In this document: positions 34,990 to 46,432 of the stretch, piece by piece
Layout: every line of letters starts with the position of its first letter
Position numbering within the stretch: the stretch's first letter is position 1
Assembly: GCF_030272615.1 (NCBI RefSeq)
Contig: NC_081414.1
Span: 813,471,569 to 813,535,568 of the forward strand
Direction: 5' to 3'
DNA from: Cryptomeria japonica
Taxonomy: Eukaryota; Streptophyta; Pinopsida; Cupressales; Cupressaceae
DNA length: 64,000 nucleotides
Notes under the pieces: model-generated
What the model was told of the DNA's origin: nothing
The model's input: the letters and a program-made list of their open reading frames with translations, nothing else
Database searches by the model: none
Program-made: the position numbers and the translations under genes

Positions 34990-35240
34990 AGCGATACTCT
35001 GGTAGAAAAATAAAAGCGCTAGCAGAGTAACAAAGGTGCTATAACTACAACAAAAGCGCAATATTAGAACAACAACGCTACAATAGCCAACAATGACGCT
35101 AATTGACTATAAAAGTGTTATAATAGATAACGAAAGTGCCAAAGTAAGACAAAAGTGCTACTCTATAGATAAAAACCAAGCGCAAAATCCGAAGCGAAGG
35201 CACTAAATCGGGCATCAATAACGCTAAAGCACTACCTGTG
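34990..35240 (+). repeat. Cluster of ACAAAAGCGCTA-like words in element I leader
   Basis: About eleven degenerate words (AAAAGCGCTA, AAAGGTGCTA, AAAAGCGCAA, AACAACGCTA, AAAAGTGCTA, GAAGGCACTA) occur. They are the reverse complement of the words in the LTR U3 at 19090-19420 and 37190-37408, so the clusters face each other across the 5' LTR. Confidence 0.75.
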
Positions 35241-35305
35241 CATGAAAAACCTGCAAGTGTCTAATTTTTTAGAAAATATTAACTTGTTAGAATGAAAATG
35301 GGGTT

Positions 35306-35326
35306 CAAGTTCCACTATGGGTGCCA
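35306..35326 (-). promoter_or_regulatory. Element I primer-binding site
   Basis: Three bases inside the LTR end, the minus strand reads TGGCACCCATAGTGGAACTT. It starts TGG, as expected for pairing with a tRNA CCA tail. It resembles the TGGCGCCCACCGTGGGGC-type site of other plant gypsy elements. The tRNA was not identified. Confidence 0.7.
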
Positions 35327-35329
35327 AAA

Positions 35330-37408
35330 TGATGCACATGAAAGGGGACACAAGCCCAAAAATAAGATTCAAATCTTAGTGAGTTAGTTTCCAACCAAAA
35401 CTAAAACAAATGAAACAAAATCCTTCACATACATATCAAGAAAGAATAAAAAGCATGCAAAGAAAGCAAGATAAAACAAGAGAAGGAAGAGTAGTCTCCC
35501 TAAGATGCTCCCATGATGCCTTTGTTGCTTCTCCCTTGTCTCTCTCCTCCCCAAGATCCAAATGTGTGTATGTAGCTCTCAGCTTTAGTACTAAACCATG
35601 GATGTCGATGGAGATTAAAAATGGTTGAATGAACTAAACTTCCTATTGCTATGAAAAATGCCTACAACAATATTACTATGAAAAAACTTAAGTGTGTGTG
35701 TCTATGCAAGTATAATAAAAATGCTTAAGATGCTGGCTTTTTTTGCTTGAGGGTGAGGACTCCTTTTATAGGGAAAAATGTTGATTGAATGGCTAAGATT
35801 GAGTGACCCTGTGAAGGGCTAGAATTGATGGGTTTGTGATCCATGTGATGGTTTTCAATCCAATCTCATGATGACAAGTGTCCACATGTAGTGGCTTGAG
35901 ATAAGAGGAAGGGAGCATTAAATGCCTGAGGGGACATGAGGGTAACCTCACGTGGTTGGGGTTATTGGATAAAAATTTTATCCAAGTGTAAGGTTATTAG
36001 CCAATGGGTAAAATCTTGTGTAAATTTTACCCATGGTTAAGCCTCCAAAGGGTCAAGACCCATGTGGGTTGGAGTGTTGAAAGAGGAAATGCATTTAAGA
36101 CTCTTGAAGAGCCTTAAATGACTTTTGAAGACTTTTGGGAGGGATTTTTGGATTAGGATTGTACAAATGTTTAGAAGAGGGATTAGGCTAATTTGGAAAG
36201 AGTTAGAAGAGTCTAGGAGGGGTTTAGACAAATCTAGAAGAATCTAGAAAGAGGTGGGTGTGGGTAAATAGATATTTTTTAAAATAAAAATCTATTTAAA
36301 TGTGCAACTTGCATTTGTAGGAGAATGCAAGTGGATGAGTTATTTTAAAATAAATATTGATTTATTTAAAAAGGGGATTTGATTTTTTAAAATAAATGTT
36401 AAATTTATTTAAATAGGAAGAAGGGTGATGAATTAAATAAATGAGATTTATTTAATAACTTGAACTAAAGTTTTTAGTAATTAAATAAATTGATTAAATT
36501 TATTTAACTAAAATAGAAGAATAGGCTAAGGTGAATTAATTAAATGCCAATTTAATTAATAGAGGAATATCTAGTGAGTAAATAAATATTTAATATTCAT
36601 TTAATTAATAGATAAATTTATGTGTCTAAATTTGTCCCTCTTTGAGACGGTGTGGTTTATCGCACTGTTTCAAAGAACAACAGATAGGCATGAGAAAAAT
36701 GCCCCAAGGATGTTAGTTTAGTGGGCTGGTATGCCCCCTTGAGAGATGGGACGAAAATTTTGAGAAATTGGGCGATCTCTCAAAATATAGAAAGAAATTA
36801 GGGGATGATAGAGGAATTAAATTTGGAATAAATGCTGAAAGAATGGGTGAAAATGGGGTAAAAATGAAAAAAGTGCAAACCTCGGAAGTTCCCGAGGTCC
36901 ATGACGGTCAATGAGGCGAAGCAGGGGGAGGGTTGGGTAGGGTATATGTAGGTTAGAAGGGGTAAAATGGTCATCATTTGCACACTCTCCTATAACGATC
37001 CAAAGCTCTTGATAGTGACATTTGCAACAGATAGGTTAAGCGAAAATGGTGTTCCCACTCGCAGATCATCGACTCGAATGGATACGAAGGTACCAATGAC
37101 CAGCCGATTACAGATCCTCGGTATGTCCAATTCTAACTTTTGGTTTTAGAGCTCATTTATTGCACTTAATAGCTAGGGAAAAAATTTGGACGACAAAGGC
37201 ACTAAAATGCTATTTTAGCACTTTTGTCACCCAAAATAGGGCTTTTGTGCTGAAATGGTGCTGTTGTATAGTTGTGTTAGCGCGTTTATCAATGTAGTGT
37301 TATTGTTGGGGAGTTTTAGCGCTAGTGTTTTCAATGTTTCGGCGCTATTGTCATAGTCATAGAAATGGGATTGTTGTACCGCTTTTGTTGTGCACTATAG
37401 CGCCTTTG
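35330..37408 (-). repeat. Element I 5' LTR (broken at its U3 end)
   Basis: Matches 17240-19335 in the same order, including TATA box (35761-35770), AT-rich tract (36270-36620) and the AGCGCTTTTGT word cluster. At 37408 the match to the U3 end stops and an internal LTR segment follows instead. Confidence 0.85.
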
Positions 37409-37623
37409 TTATTTTTAAATAAATATTGATTTATTTAAAAAGGGGATTTGATTTGGTGATTTGATTTTTTAAAATAAATGTTAAATTTATTTAAATAGGA
37501 AGAAGGGGGATGAATTAAATAAATTGGATTTATTTAATAACCTGAACTATAGTTTTTAGTAATTAAATAAATTGATTAATTTTATTTAACTAAAATAGAA
37601 GAACGGGCTAAGGTGAATTAATT
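37409..37623 (-). repeat. Duplicated internal LTR segment at the right end of element I
   Basis: This piece matches the AT-rich LTR interior at about 18254-18471, and a second time in the same LTR at about 36340-36545, starting ATTTTTAAATAAATATTG and ending GGTGAATTAATTAAA. The junction has GTT shared by both sources. The LTR is therefore chimeric: the real U3 end is missing and an inner part is repeated. Confidence 0.8.
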
Positions 37624-38429
37624 AAAAGTTTATTGGTCAACTTTTTGCAGCACTTGAAATGTTGGCATTTCCATGCAATCAATTTTCCAGTCACAAACCA
37701 TGTGATAATGAGCACATTGTAGAAGTGACTTGCACTTGTTTTAAAATAGTTGCAGTTGGGCAATCTTTTCAGCATACAAATATGAAGACAGATCCATGAG
37801 ATTAAAATTCGTGTGTCTTCAAGCCAATTGATAAACAAACATTAATTGATAAACTTAGATTCATAAAGGTAAAGTAAAGCATCTTCTATAAACTATATAT
37901 ATTCCTCTAAGTTTCCTCTGCATGCTAATACATATCATTAAGACTCTGCTAATCAAAGCAATATTTTTTTTAGGCTATATTATGCTAGCCCAAATCATGG
38001 AAACAACTTAAATTCCAAACAAACAACAATTGTTTGAAAACAATGCAATTCTTGAAAGTGTTATTCTTAGAGCAATATTTAGAGCTTCCATCCACCAACC
38101 TAGCAGTGAAATGAAGTCAAATGACAATGCAATGATACATGCACCAAAGGGTAACAAGTTCAACCAAGGTATGCTATTTCAATTTTAGTTGTTGTTGTAC
38201 AACTATTGCTCATGCACATTAATAGCATTCTCTTATGTGTAGGCTATGACACATCCCAACCTTTAATATCATTCTTCTTTACCCCACCTGATGCAAAGTG
38301 GAGATAATTTTCTTCTAAATACAATACTTCCACTCCACAAGTGAGTTTTATGTTACAAAATAATTCACAACCGCATACATTCCAAATTCTAAAACATCAT
38401 AGATTCTTTATTTTGTGCCTACTACTTAC
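37624..38429 (+). repeat. First copy of a host tandem repeat (about 590-bp family)
   Basis: The anchors AACATTAATTGATAAACTTAGATTC (37837) and CATTCCAAATTCTAAAACATC (38380) recur, diverged, at 54231/54448, 54823/55037 and 55413. This copy carries about 325 bp more than the others between the anchors. The last five bases, CTTAC (38425-38429), are the target duplication of element II. Confidence 0.65.
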
Positions 38430-39851
38430 TGTGAGGTAGGAAATCGGAAATCATCAAAGCATATATAAAAACTAATCTAGCCCAATCACGAAAGCTTAAA
38501 TGCAATGATCTATCCTAAAAACACACTCAATAAAGACATAAAGACAAAGCGTTCAAAACTAAAGACTATGCAAACCAAATGTAGATCTGAATGTTTCCTC
38601 ATGCGGCTCCATTGTTCTTCTTTCTTCTCCAAATAGCCTTTGTTTGTGGATCTCACCTTCAAGTGCATGCACATGAGATGAAAGCAACTAGACAAGATTG
38701 TGGCACAAGAGTACTCGAAGCGTGGTTGATTCAATAACTGGATTGATTTGACAAAGTGATTACCAATTAGCTTTGATTGAAGAAATTCATCCAATTTATA
38801 GATAAATTGGAGAAAAGATCAAATTAGCATGAAATGGATATTAGAAGCAATTGATTTCAAAAATGGCACAATTGAGTGAAAAGAAGAAGGTTATGACACC
38901 TTCTATGTCATGAATTATGACATATTGCCAATGCAAAGGCTAGAGAACTAGAACCTTATGACATCTTGCTATGCCAAGAGTATGACGCATGAGAAATTCA
39001 TGCTTCCACTGAAGCACAAAAATAGGGAGAACTAGAGACAATTTAATTAGGTGGAAATTAGAATTAGAAAATTAGAAAATAGGTGGAAATTAAGAATTAG
39101 AAATTAGGAAATGATGGAAAATTAGAAAATTAGGTAAATTAATTAATAATTTGTCATTTATTAATTAATTCACAAAAAGAGGAATAATTAGCCAATTAAA
39201 TGAATATTTAATTGCGATGAGAAGACTTTAGGATAAATAAATAAATTATTTAACCTAGAGGAAGAAAAGACAAATTAGGTTAAATGAATAAATCATAAAA
39301 CCTTAGAAGAAATGCAAGGACGACAATTAGGTCTTGATAAGAGATAATTAATGTCGATTTGATTTGACTATGATTTTTAATTAATAAATGACCAATGTGA
39401 TAAATGATTTGATTGACAAAATGCGCCAATTGACGAGGAACAATGACTAATTGATCCAAATTGACATGACAATGATTGATGATAAATTGATCGCAAAATG
39501 ACAAAATTGACAAGAGGACAAGGATCGATGATAAGATTAAAAATGACCACGATCGATGACAAAATCGATCGCAAAATGACAAGATTGAAAATAGGACAAA
39601 ACCCTAATTAGGATTGACGATGTCCAAAATGATGACAAATAAGCACGCACATTGATATGACAGGATGATTTTGACCAAAATCGTGATTGAAAGTTGTTGT
39701 CGACAAGACCGAATTTGAGAACGAAACGATTGAAAAATGTAGAAGAATGACTTGATGCTCGCAAATAATAAAGATCAAGTGCGAATCGTAGGAGAAATGT
39801 TAATGCGACGCAAAAACCTAAAATGATGCAATGTGCAAATGTTAAAGTATG
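38430..39851 (-). repeat. Element II 3' LTR, truncated in U3
   Basis: It begins TGTGAGGTAGGAAATC and matches 52535-53957. It lacks the last 35 bp present in the other LTR (the part ending AGGTGCCTACA). Instead it runs directly into the accessory ORF at 39852, the mark of an internal deletion. Confidence 0.9.
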
Positions 39852-40572
39852 TTGGAGGTTAGATGTGGTAGACGCCAGGACGACAGAGGAGTATGAGATA
39901 TAGTTTGCACGACGACGGCCAGTGCCATTGATAGATCCGGACATTCCAGTACCGAGGAGACAGGAAGACTTCCCACTTGCTGGAGAGGAAGGAGATGATG
40001 AGGACGAGGAGGATGACGAGGATGAGGGGGATGACAAGGATGGAGATGATGGGCTAGATTTAGGCGATCAGGAGGCATTGCATGATATACCCATAGAGCC
40101 AGAGACAGCGAGGATAGAGGAGATGGAGATGTGCAGGGCTACCATAGCGAGTCAGCAGGATCATATTGCAACATTGGAGAGACAGCAGGATCAATTCAAA
40201 GCGGAGATAGCCAGACTCACAGCGGCTCAAGATACAACAATAGCTCAGGCACAACGAGAGGAACAGAGAGTCACTGAGTTCATTGGGTCGATTAGGGATG
40301 CCAGTGCATGGGAGATGGAACAGATGCTGGTAGAGACTGGAGAGGAGATACGCTATTGGAGGACACTAAATGAGAGTGCAGTTCCACCAGAGCAAAGAGC
40401 ACCTTCATATCGGGCACGATCGAAGATAGAGAGCAAGGCACACTCTCGGAGGTCATTGAGCAGCATGGGGGTGAGTGGACCCATGAGACCACCACAACCA
40501 GGACCAGGGGCAGGAGGGACATCATCCATGAGACATGGCAGGGATGAGGAGGATAGAGGGAGCACCCAGTGA
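39852..40572 (+). pseudogene. C-terminal half of antisense PMD-type accessory protein
   Basis: The frame is open from the LTR junction with one TAG near 39900, then uninterrupted from Met at 39922 (216 residues). It has an acidic stretch (GEEGDDEDEEDDEDEGDD, residues about 21-40) and a long coiled coil (IEEMEMCRATIASQQDHIA to about residue 130). A tail follows with IRYWRTLNESAVPPEQRAPS and a Pro/Gly-rich end. The PMD gene of element I has the same tail order (IEYWGGVYEQVVPNSQRAMS then GPPRWDGEGGG), so this is its homologue. The PMD itself was lost in the deletion that joined the ORF to the LTR. Direction is opposite to gag-pol. Confidence 0.65.
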
Positions 40573-42262
40573 CAGAGGCACGTACTCCTTTATGACAAAC
40601 AAATGACTTATGTAGTTTGATATTATGTAGTCACCCTGTGGGCCATACTTAGGATAGACAGTCCAATTTTGTACTTCGATATTATTATGATATGTGATAT
40701 GATATGCATCGATAGGATGGGATGCAATGTGTTATGATTTGTAGTTATTTTTCTATGTATGGATGACTTATGCACTGGTTATGAACATGTATGGATACAT
40801 TTTGATGTGTTTTTGATGCATTTATAATATGAAATGGATAAAATGCTTGATACGAGGCTTGATGTAATGCAAATGTACTAACCAATGAATGCAGGATATA
40901 GCATATGTGTTTTTGTGTGGATATCGAAGCACTAGACTAAACTGACTATCCGGACTAACGGAAGAAATGTTAGTAAGAAGAAATGAGACAGAGGACAGTT
41001 AGAGATGATGAAAAACTTGCTTTCAATAATGCACTTTGTAGGTGAGAACCTTTATTTTTATGTAGCAAAATGGATGCGTAGCATCATGACATTGAAAGCC
41101 AGAGCTGAAATGCAACCCTTTTTGCAAAAGACAGACACATCACAGACAAACGACAATCACAATCAAAAAAGAAAGGGACCATGAGCCATCCCGGCCACTC
41201 TAAATCACTCAGTGACATCATCGAGCAACATAGGACCATGATCGAAGCCAAAGATAAATCACAAAAGATAAGATGCACAAATTCAAACAAATCAAACAAA
41301 CATCTTGATCTTCATTGTCAAAAGTTGAAAGTGCGGATAAGACAATCATGCTATCTGGTTTCAGGACATGCGGTACCCCGTCTAAGACAGGACACAATCT
41401 GGTTTCGAGTATACCACACCCTGCATAAGACCCATGATAGTGTGAGTGATATCAATGTTGATGTTCAATCGATAAGACAATTTTAATCAGTTTGAATGTG
41501 TGATTTGATTGAAAAAGTTTATCTATTAATGCATGATTTCAAGAAAGTACGGTGTTGGATTGATTGTCGTTGGATGTATGCTCAGCAATTTGTCTATGCA
41601 CAAAGGGAATTTATTTTTGTTTTGTTTTTGGAGTTTTACAATTTTTTTGTTCGTTTTTTCAGGACTTTATTTGATTTTTTAGGGGTTTATTTCAAGACAT
41701 TTTTAAAAAAAAATTAGAGATTTTTTCAAGACATTTTTCAAGTTTTTTTTTTTTTTTTTCAGGACATTTTTTCAATTTTTATGACTTTTTTCAGGACATT
41801 TTTCATTTTTTATGACTTTTTTTAAGGACATTTTTCAATTTTTAAAAGTTCCAGTGATTGATCATGACAAGGGGAACACACTCAATGCACATCTGAAGGA
41901 CATATACAAGAAATTGGGGTATGCAAAACAATGATGTTGACCAATCACGGGCCTGGAACAGAACATTGGGTCAAGACAAGGATAGGCATGATAAACCGGC
42001 CGAGAGAAAGCATAGCTAGAAGGCATGACAGATGACGGAGCAATGATCTCTTTACTCATGGTGCCTGATTGCCAAGTTTTCACCATGGTACTTGCCCAAA
42101 ACGCCTGTTTGCCAGGTTTTCACTAGAGGGCGAATCATTTTTCTTTACTTTTTTTTTTTGCTCTTTTTTCTTTATTTTTTTACTTTTTTTGTTTTTGTTT
42201 TTTTTTCTTATATTTTTTTTGTATTTTTTTAGGACCATTTTTGAAGAAAAGCTGGTAAAAAA
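40573..42262. other. Element II 3' region, no gene
   Basis: 40620-40930 is rich in TATGATATG/GATG words, like the same place in element I. 41180-41240 is conserved with element I 23080-23130. 41630-42235 is T-rich. Open frames here are chance products of the composition. Confidence 0.6.
41630..42235 (+). repeat. T-rich repeats of TTTTTTCAGGACATTTTT
   Basis: TTTTTTCAGGAC, TTTTTCAAGACATTTTT and TTTTTTAAGGACATTTTT recur at least seven times between T-runs up to about 18. On the plus strand each resembles a polypyrimidine tract plus AG acceptor. Confidence 0.75.
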
Positions 42263-43350
42263 TTATGCCCAGTACTTGCGAAGATGCATGTTGTTTACAG
42301 GATCGGACAAAGGTTCACCTTCTGGAGTGGCAAGCTGATATGCCCCCAAGCCATAGGCTGCAGTCACTATGAAAGGCCCAACCCAATTAGGTTCAAACTT
42401 GCCTTTGATGATGTCAGTAGACTGTGCATTCTTAGGGTTTGCCTTTAAAACCAAGTCTCCCACTTCGAAGTGTCGCCCTTTGGCTTTCTTATTATAAGAG
42501 CGATGGAGACGGTTTTGGTATGCTTGCAAATGTGTTAGGGTTGTTTGACGTTTCTCATCTAACATTTCAAGCTGATGCAATCGAGAGACTCTGTGCGTCT
42601 CATCATCAATCATAGGTTGCAAAGAAACTCGCAAGGAAGGAATCTCCACTTCCAAGGGTAAAATAGCTTCCGCACCATACACCAAGGAATAAGGTGTTGC
42701 GCTAGTAGGTGTGCGGATAGAAGTGCGATAGGCCCATAGTGCTGGATTCAACTGTACATGCCAATCTCGACCAGCGTCATTGACAACCTTTTTCAAGATC
42801 TTGATAATGGTTTTATTTGATGCTTCAGCTTGACCATTACTCTGTGGATAGTATGGACTGGAGAAACAGTGTTGGATATGAAACTTTTCACAGAGTTCCT
42901 TCACATCTTTATTCGTGAAAGGTCGACCATTATCTGTGACTATGGCAAGGGGTACCCCATATCTGCATATGATATAATTTAGCAAGAATTTTGAAATTTG
43001 GACACCGGTGATATAGGTCATGGGGATGGCCTCGATCCATTTTGTAAAATACTCTGTGGCTGTAATGATGAACTTGTGTCCATGTGCAGATGCCGGGTGA
43101 ATCTTGCCAATAAGATCCAATCCCCATTGAGAAAAGGGCCACGGAGATATGACAGAATGAAGCTTTTGGGCGGGTGCATGAATATAATTTCCATGGATCG
43201 AGCACTTGTAGCACTTCTTAACAAAATCGTGAACATCTTTTTCCAGAGTGGGCCAATAATACCCAGCACGAATCAACTTTTTGGCTAAGCTTAGACCATT
43301 GAAATGGCCCCCACATATACCATCGTCGACCTCGTGTAAAGCCGTTTGTG
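42263..43350 (-). other. Integrase of element II
   Basis: Zinc-binding HHCC: His307, His317, Cys348, Cys351 of the last open segment (LHEVDDGICGGHF to KKCYKC). Catalytic triad: Asp380 (WGLDLIG), Asp441 (VTDNGRPF), Glu477 (GQAEASNK), with D-D35-E spacing. The C-terminal domain has FEVGDLVLK and WVGPFIVTAAY, the GPY/F-type motif. It ends KYWA and TAA. No chromodomain is seen, as usual for Tat. No stop interrupts this domain. Confidence 0.9.
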
Positions 43351-43639
43351 CTTCGTCAGAATCCAAACACCTGAGGAGGGTATGGTCAAAGGATCGACAG
43401 TAAAGGGTGTCGACAATGATGACATATTTGGCCGTTTGTTGGATGAAGGCTCGACGTTGGTTAGCGGAAAGGTTAGGTGGTAAGGTCTGGGATTTCAAAT
43501 ATTGATATATATCATTGTACCATGGGGAGTTAGGACCAACAAGAACGCACATCACATCTGCTGTCGGAATGTCAAAAGAAGGGACAAGCAATTGTTCGAC
43601 CAAAAATTCACACTTGTCCATATTGTGGGGCATATTCAA

Positions 43640-44020
43640 CATGGAAGCAATCGTAGCCATTGCATCTGTGGACTTATTTTGCATTCTTGGCACTTGACTG
43701 AAATGGATAGCCATGAATTTTGTCTTGAAGAAATCTACCATGTGCTTATAGGGAAGCAACTTTTCATCTTTTGTTTCGTAGTCATCATTCACTTGTCGGA
43801 TGACTAATTGAGAATCTCCATAGACTTGTAAATGTGTGATGTTCCAGTGGACCGCTACTCGGAGTCCTGTGACCAGTGCTTCATACTCTGCAATGTTATT
43901 AGTACAATGGAAAGTTATTCTATAAGACTTGGGAATAGCGTCACCTTGAGGGGTGACAAACAAGATACCTGCTCCGGACCCGAACTTGGTATGGGACCCG
44001 TCAAAGTATAACTTCCATTC
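43640..44020 (-). other. Second, archaeal-type RNase H of element II
   Basis: WKLYFDGSHTKFGSGAGILF (Asp85 of the final open segment), NNIAEYEALVTGLR (Glu123), LQVYGDSQLVIRQVN (Asp147) and NKSTDAMATIAS (Asp197) give a full catalytic set. This extra domain is the marker of the Tat lineage. Confidence 0.85.
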
Positions 44021-44099
44021 ATTAGAAGATGTAAGAGCAAAGACTGATTCATCTGGAAAATCAGTCAACATGGGGTGATCATCATAAATAGGAGCCTCT

Positions 44100-44620
44100 G
44101 CAAGTTGATTTGCTATGACTTGTCCTTTTATTGCCTTTTGCTCCATGTATTCAATATCAAATTCACTGAGGATCATCACCCACTTTGCCAGGTGACCAGT
44201 TAAAGCTGCTCTGCTAAGCAAGTATTTCAAGGGATCAATTTTTGCAACTAGCAATGTTCAGTGATTTAACATATAGTGCCGGAGTTTCTGTGTTGCAAAG
44301 ACCACTGCTAAGCATGCCCGTTCAATGGTTGAATAGTTCAGCTCATAGCCTACTAATGTCCGATTGATATAATAAATAGCTCTATCTTTGCCATGCTCAT
44401 CCTGTTGGGCCAAAAGAACTCCTAGTGCCGTTTCAGTTGCAGAAATATATAATATAAATGGCTTTCCTTCTATATGAGGCATTAGGATAGGTGGCGACAA
44501 TAAATAGTCCTTGAGAGCTTGAAAAGTTGATTGACATTGCTCAGTCCATTTAAAAGTGACTCCTTTATGCAATAGGTGCTGGAATGGATGACATTTATCA
44601 GCCAACTGAGCTATAAAGCG
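44100..44620 (-). other. Gypsy-type RNase H of element II
   Basis: FKWTEQCQSTFQALKDYL, PFILYISATETALGVLL, RAIYYINRTLVGYELNYS and ERACLAVVFATQKLRHYML mark the domain directly behind reverse transcriptase. The first catalytic Asp position reads Ser (YISAT; usually YxDAS), a change shared with element I (YISATTMA). This agrees with the idea that in Tat elements the second RNase H took over the activity. A TGA at 44258-44260 interrupts it. Confidence 0.75.
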
Positions 44621-45500
44621 ACGGATGGACTGGAGTTTTCCTTGTAGACTTCTTAGTTGTTGGAGATTGGAAGGAGGAGGCATATCCATTATTGCTTTAA
44701 CCTTGGCCGGGTCGACTTCGATGCCTCTGTGAGAAACAATATACCCTAGTAATTTGTCGGCGGTGACACCAAAGACACACTTCTTTGGATTGAGTCTGAG
44801 CTTGTAGGTCGCCATTCGGTCAAAGATAGGGCCCAGGATGGCTAGATGACTATCTCTTGTGATAGATTTGCATAGTAAGTCATCAACATAGTCCTCCATC
44901 AAAGTATGCATGAAATCATGAAAAATTATCGTCATTGCTCTTTGATATGTTGCGCCTGCATTTTTAAGACCAAAGGGCATCACATTCCAGCAATAGGTAC
45001 CCCAAGCACATGTGAATGCGGTCTTATGTTGATCTTCAGGAGCGATGCGAATTTGGTTATAGCCAGAGAAACCATCCATCAACGAGAGCATCTCATATCC
45101 AGCAGTCATGTCAACTATGATGTCTATGTTTGGCAGTGGAAAATCATCTTTAGGGCATGCTTTATTAAGATCCCTAAAATTTGTACAGATTCTGATGCCC
45201 CCAGTTACTTTGCTAACTAGTACCAAATTTGAAATTCAGTCTGCATAATCAATGGGTCTAATAAAGCCCACATCTAGTAATTTTTTTAGCTCCACTTTGA
45301 CCAAAAGAGCCACCTGAGGATGCATCTTTCTAAGTTTCTGTTTGACAGGCTTGGCATCCGCTTTCAATGGCAAGTGATGCAGGACTAATTCTGGATCGAG
45401 GCCAAACATATCTGCATAGGACCATGCAAAGCTGATCTTCTTCTCTAGAAAGAAATTGATAAAATCTATCTTTTCCTGTTTTGATAGTGAGGCAGCAAAA
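44620..45500 (-). other. Reverse transcriptase domain of element II
   Basis: Motifs in order: ICTNFRDLNKACPKDDFPLP, SLMDGFSGYNQI (catalytic Asp), WNVMPFGLKNAGATYQRAM and catalytic YVDD at 44879-44890. A TGA at 45236-45238 stands where Trp is usual just before the core. All catalytic residues are present. Confidence 0.9.
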
Positions 45501-46300
45501 TGAATGACCTTAGGGTTGTCAGGTGTACCCAAATTGATTTCCTCGGTCATTTCCACAAGCAATGTTGATTTATCCTGACTTGATAGGGGTATGTCCACTC
45601 TTCCACCTTTGGGCGCCTCAGAGAGGTTTTCACCCATAGGTACGTCTTTTATTTTTATTGTTGTATGATCAGAGAGTGCCTTACGGTTTTCACTCAAAGA
45701 TCTATTCTTTTGATTTTTTTCTTTTTCTTTTCTTTTTTCATTTTGATGACTAGAAGAGGGAGTTGACTCCCCAAAATATGCTGTGGAATCCAGATCAATA
45801 TCGAATCCTGCCTTATGATCACCTTGTGGTATGCCTTCCCGTAGTCCAAGGAATTCTGCGATTGCTTCATCATTTTGAAAACAGTCCAATGTGAGTGGTT
45901 CTTGTTGGTCATGTTGGATAAGCTGGGGATAAATGAGGGGCATGTCATCATCAGTTTTAAGGAGAGAGAGGGCTGAGATGGTAAAGATGTGAATATCTGT
46001 AGTGTCACTGTCTGAGCTACTGGAATCTGATTCAGAGCTTGGGTCCCAGAATGACTTTATCCAAACATGAGGACATGTTTTAGGAAGAGGAGTTATTTCA
46101 TGTTTGTCTTCTATGGGCAAATTATCAGGGTCAAGGAAAATATTGTCAGGGGCATAAGAGCTAGAAGAAAAAGAACTCCACTCCCATTCATTGGAATCAG
46201 TTTCAGGTCAGGTATCCTCAGGTGTTATTTCATCATCAGAGTTACGCCCTTTTCCACACGTGGTCACTTTGGTAGATGAGGATCCAATTTGCAATGGTAC

Positions 46301-46432
46301 AAAACCTAACCCTAAAGTTGGGGGTCGCATCTCGGGTATAACAGGTTCTAGCATTCCCTTCTTGTCCGGGCCTAAGCCACTGCAGCCATCATATCCTTTC
46401 TTTTGCAGCATAGTAAATCCTTTGCCGTACAG
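46301..46432 (-). other. G-patch between protease and reverse transcriptase
   Basis: LYGKGFTMLQKKGYDGCSGL then a PPTLGLGF ending fits the Gly-rich G-patch motif seen in Tat-type elements, possibly RNA binding. A related segment is found at about 28.2 kb in element I and near 5.2 kb in the long-repeat element. Confidence 0.65.

Larger units (their letters stand above)
32502..35305 (-). other. Element I 5' leader
   Basis: A 2.8-kb untranslated leader between the primer-binding site and gag. It holds, in descending order, a short-word array (35240-34990), a block conserved with element II (about 34710-34590), a polypyrimidine stretch near 34180 and a tandem-like array (33560-32930). Long open frames at 33313-33865 result from repeats free of stops and do not resemble known proteins. 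Confidence 0.6.
17240..37623 (-). mobile_element. Element I: decayed Ty3/gypsy Tat-type LTR retrotransposon
   Basis: Direct repeats 17240-about 19430 and 35330-37408 begin TGATGCACATSAAAGGGGAC and flank a minus-strand gag-pol with capsid, CHHC knuckle, protease, G-patch, reverse transcriptase, two RNase H regions and integrase. The 5' LTR is the right-hand one, and its primer-binding site is at 35306-35326. A plus-strand PMD gene lies between the pol end and the 3' LTR. The reading frames carry many stops and frameshifts, and the LTRs differ by about 4 percent by eye in their first 300 bp, so this copy is older than element II. A 1.4-kb LTR-like insertion lies within it. The right end is rearranged, so no target duplication can be read. 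Confidence 0.85.

Noticed and set aside
35295-35326. tRNA 3' half (GGTTCAAGTTCCACTATGGG then TGCCA)
   Set aside because: It looks like a T-arm and CCA end, but it lies exactly three bases inside the LTR and no 5' half exists; it is the complement of the primer-binding site.
39280-40525. Minus-strand Ser-rich open frames over the LTR edge and accessory ORF
   Set aside because: Shadows of the plus-strand acidic and coiled-coil ORF and of LTR sequence; low complexity only.
42069-42338. Phe-rich plus-strand open frame
   Set aside because: Translation of T-runs next to the pol stop; not protein-like.
42930-43807. Additional open frames on both strands inside integrase and RNase H
   Set aside because: Out-of-frame shadows of a domain whose catalytic residues are all in the main frame.
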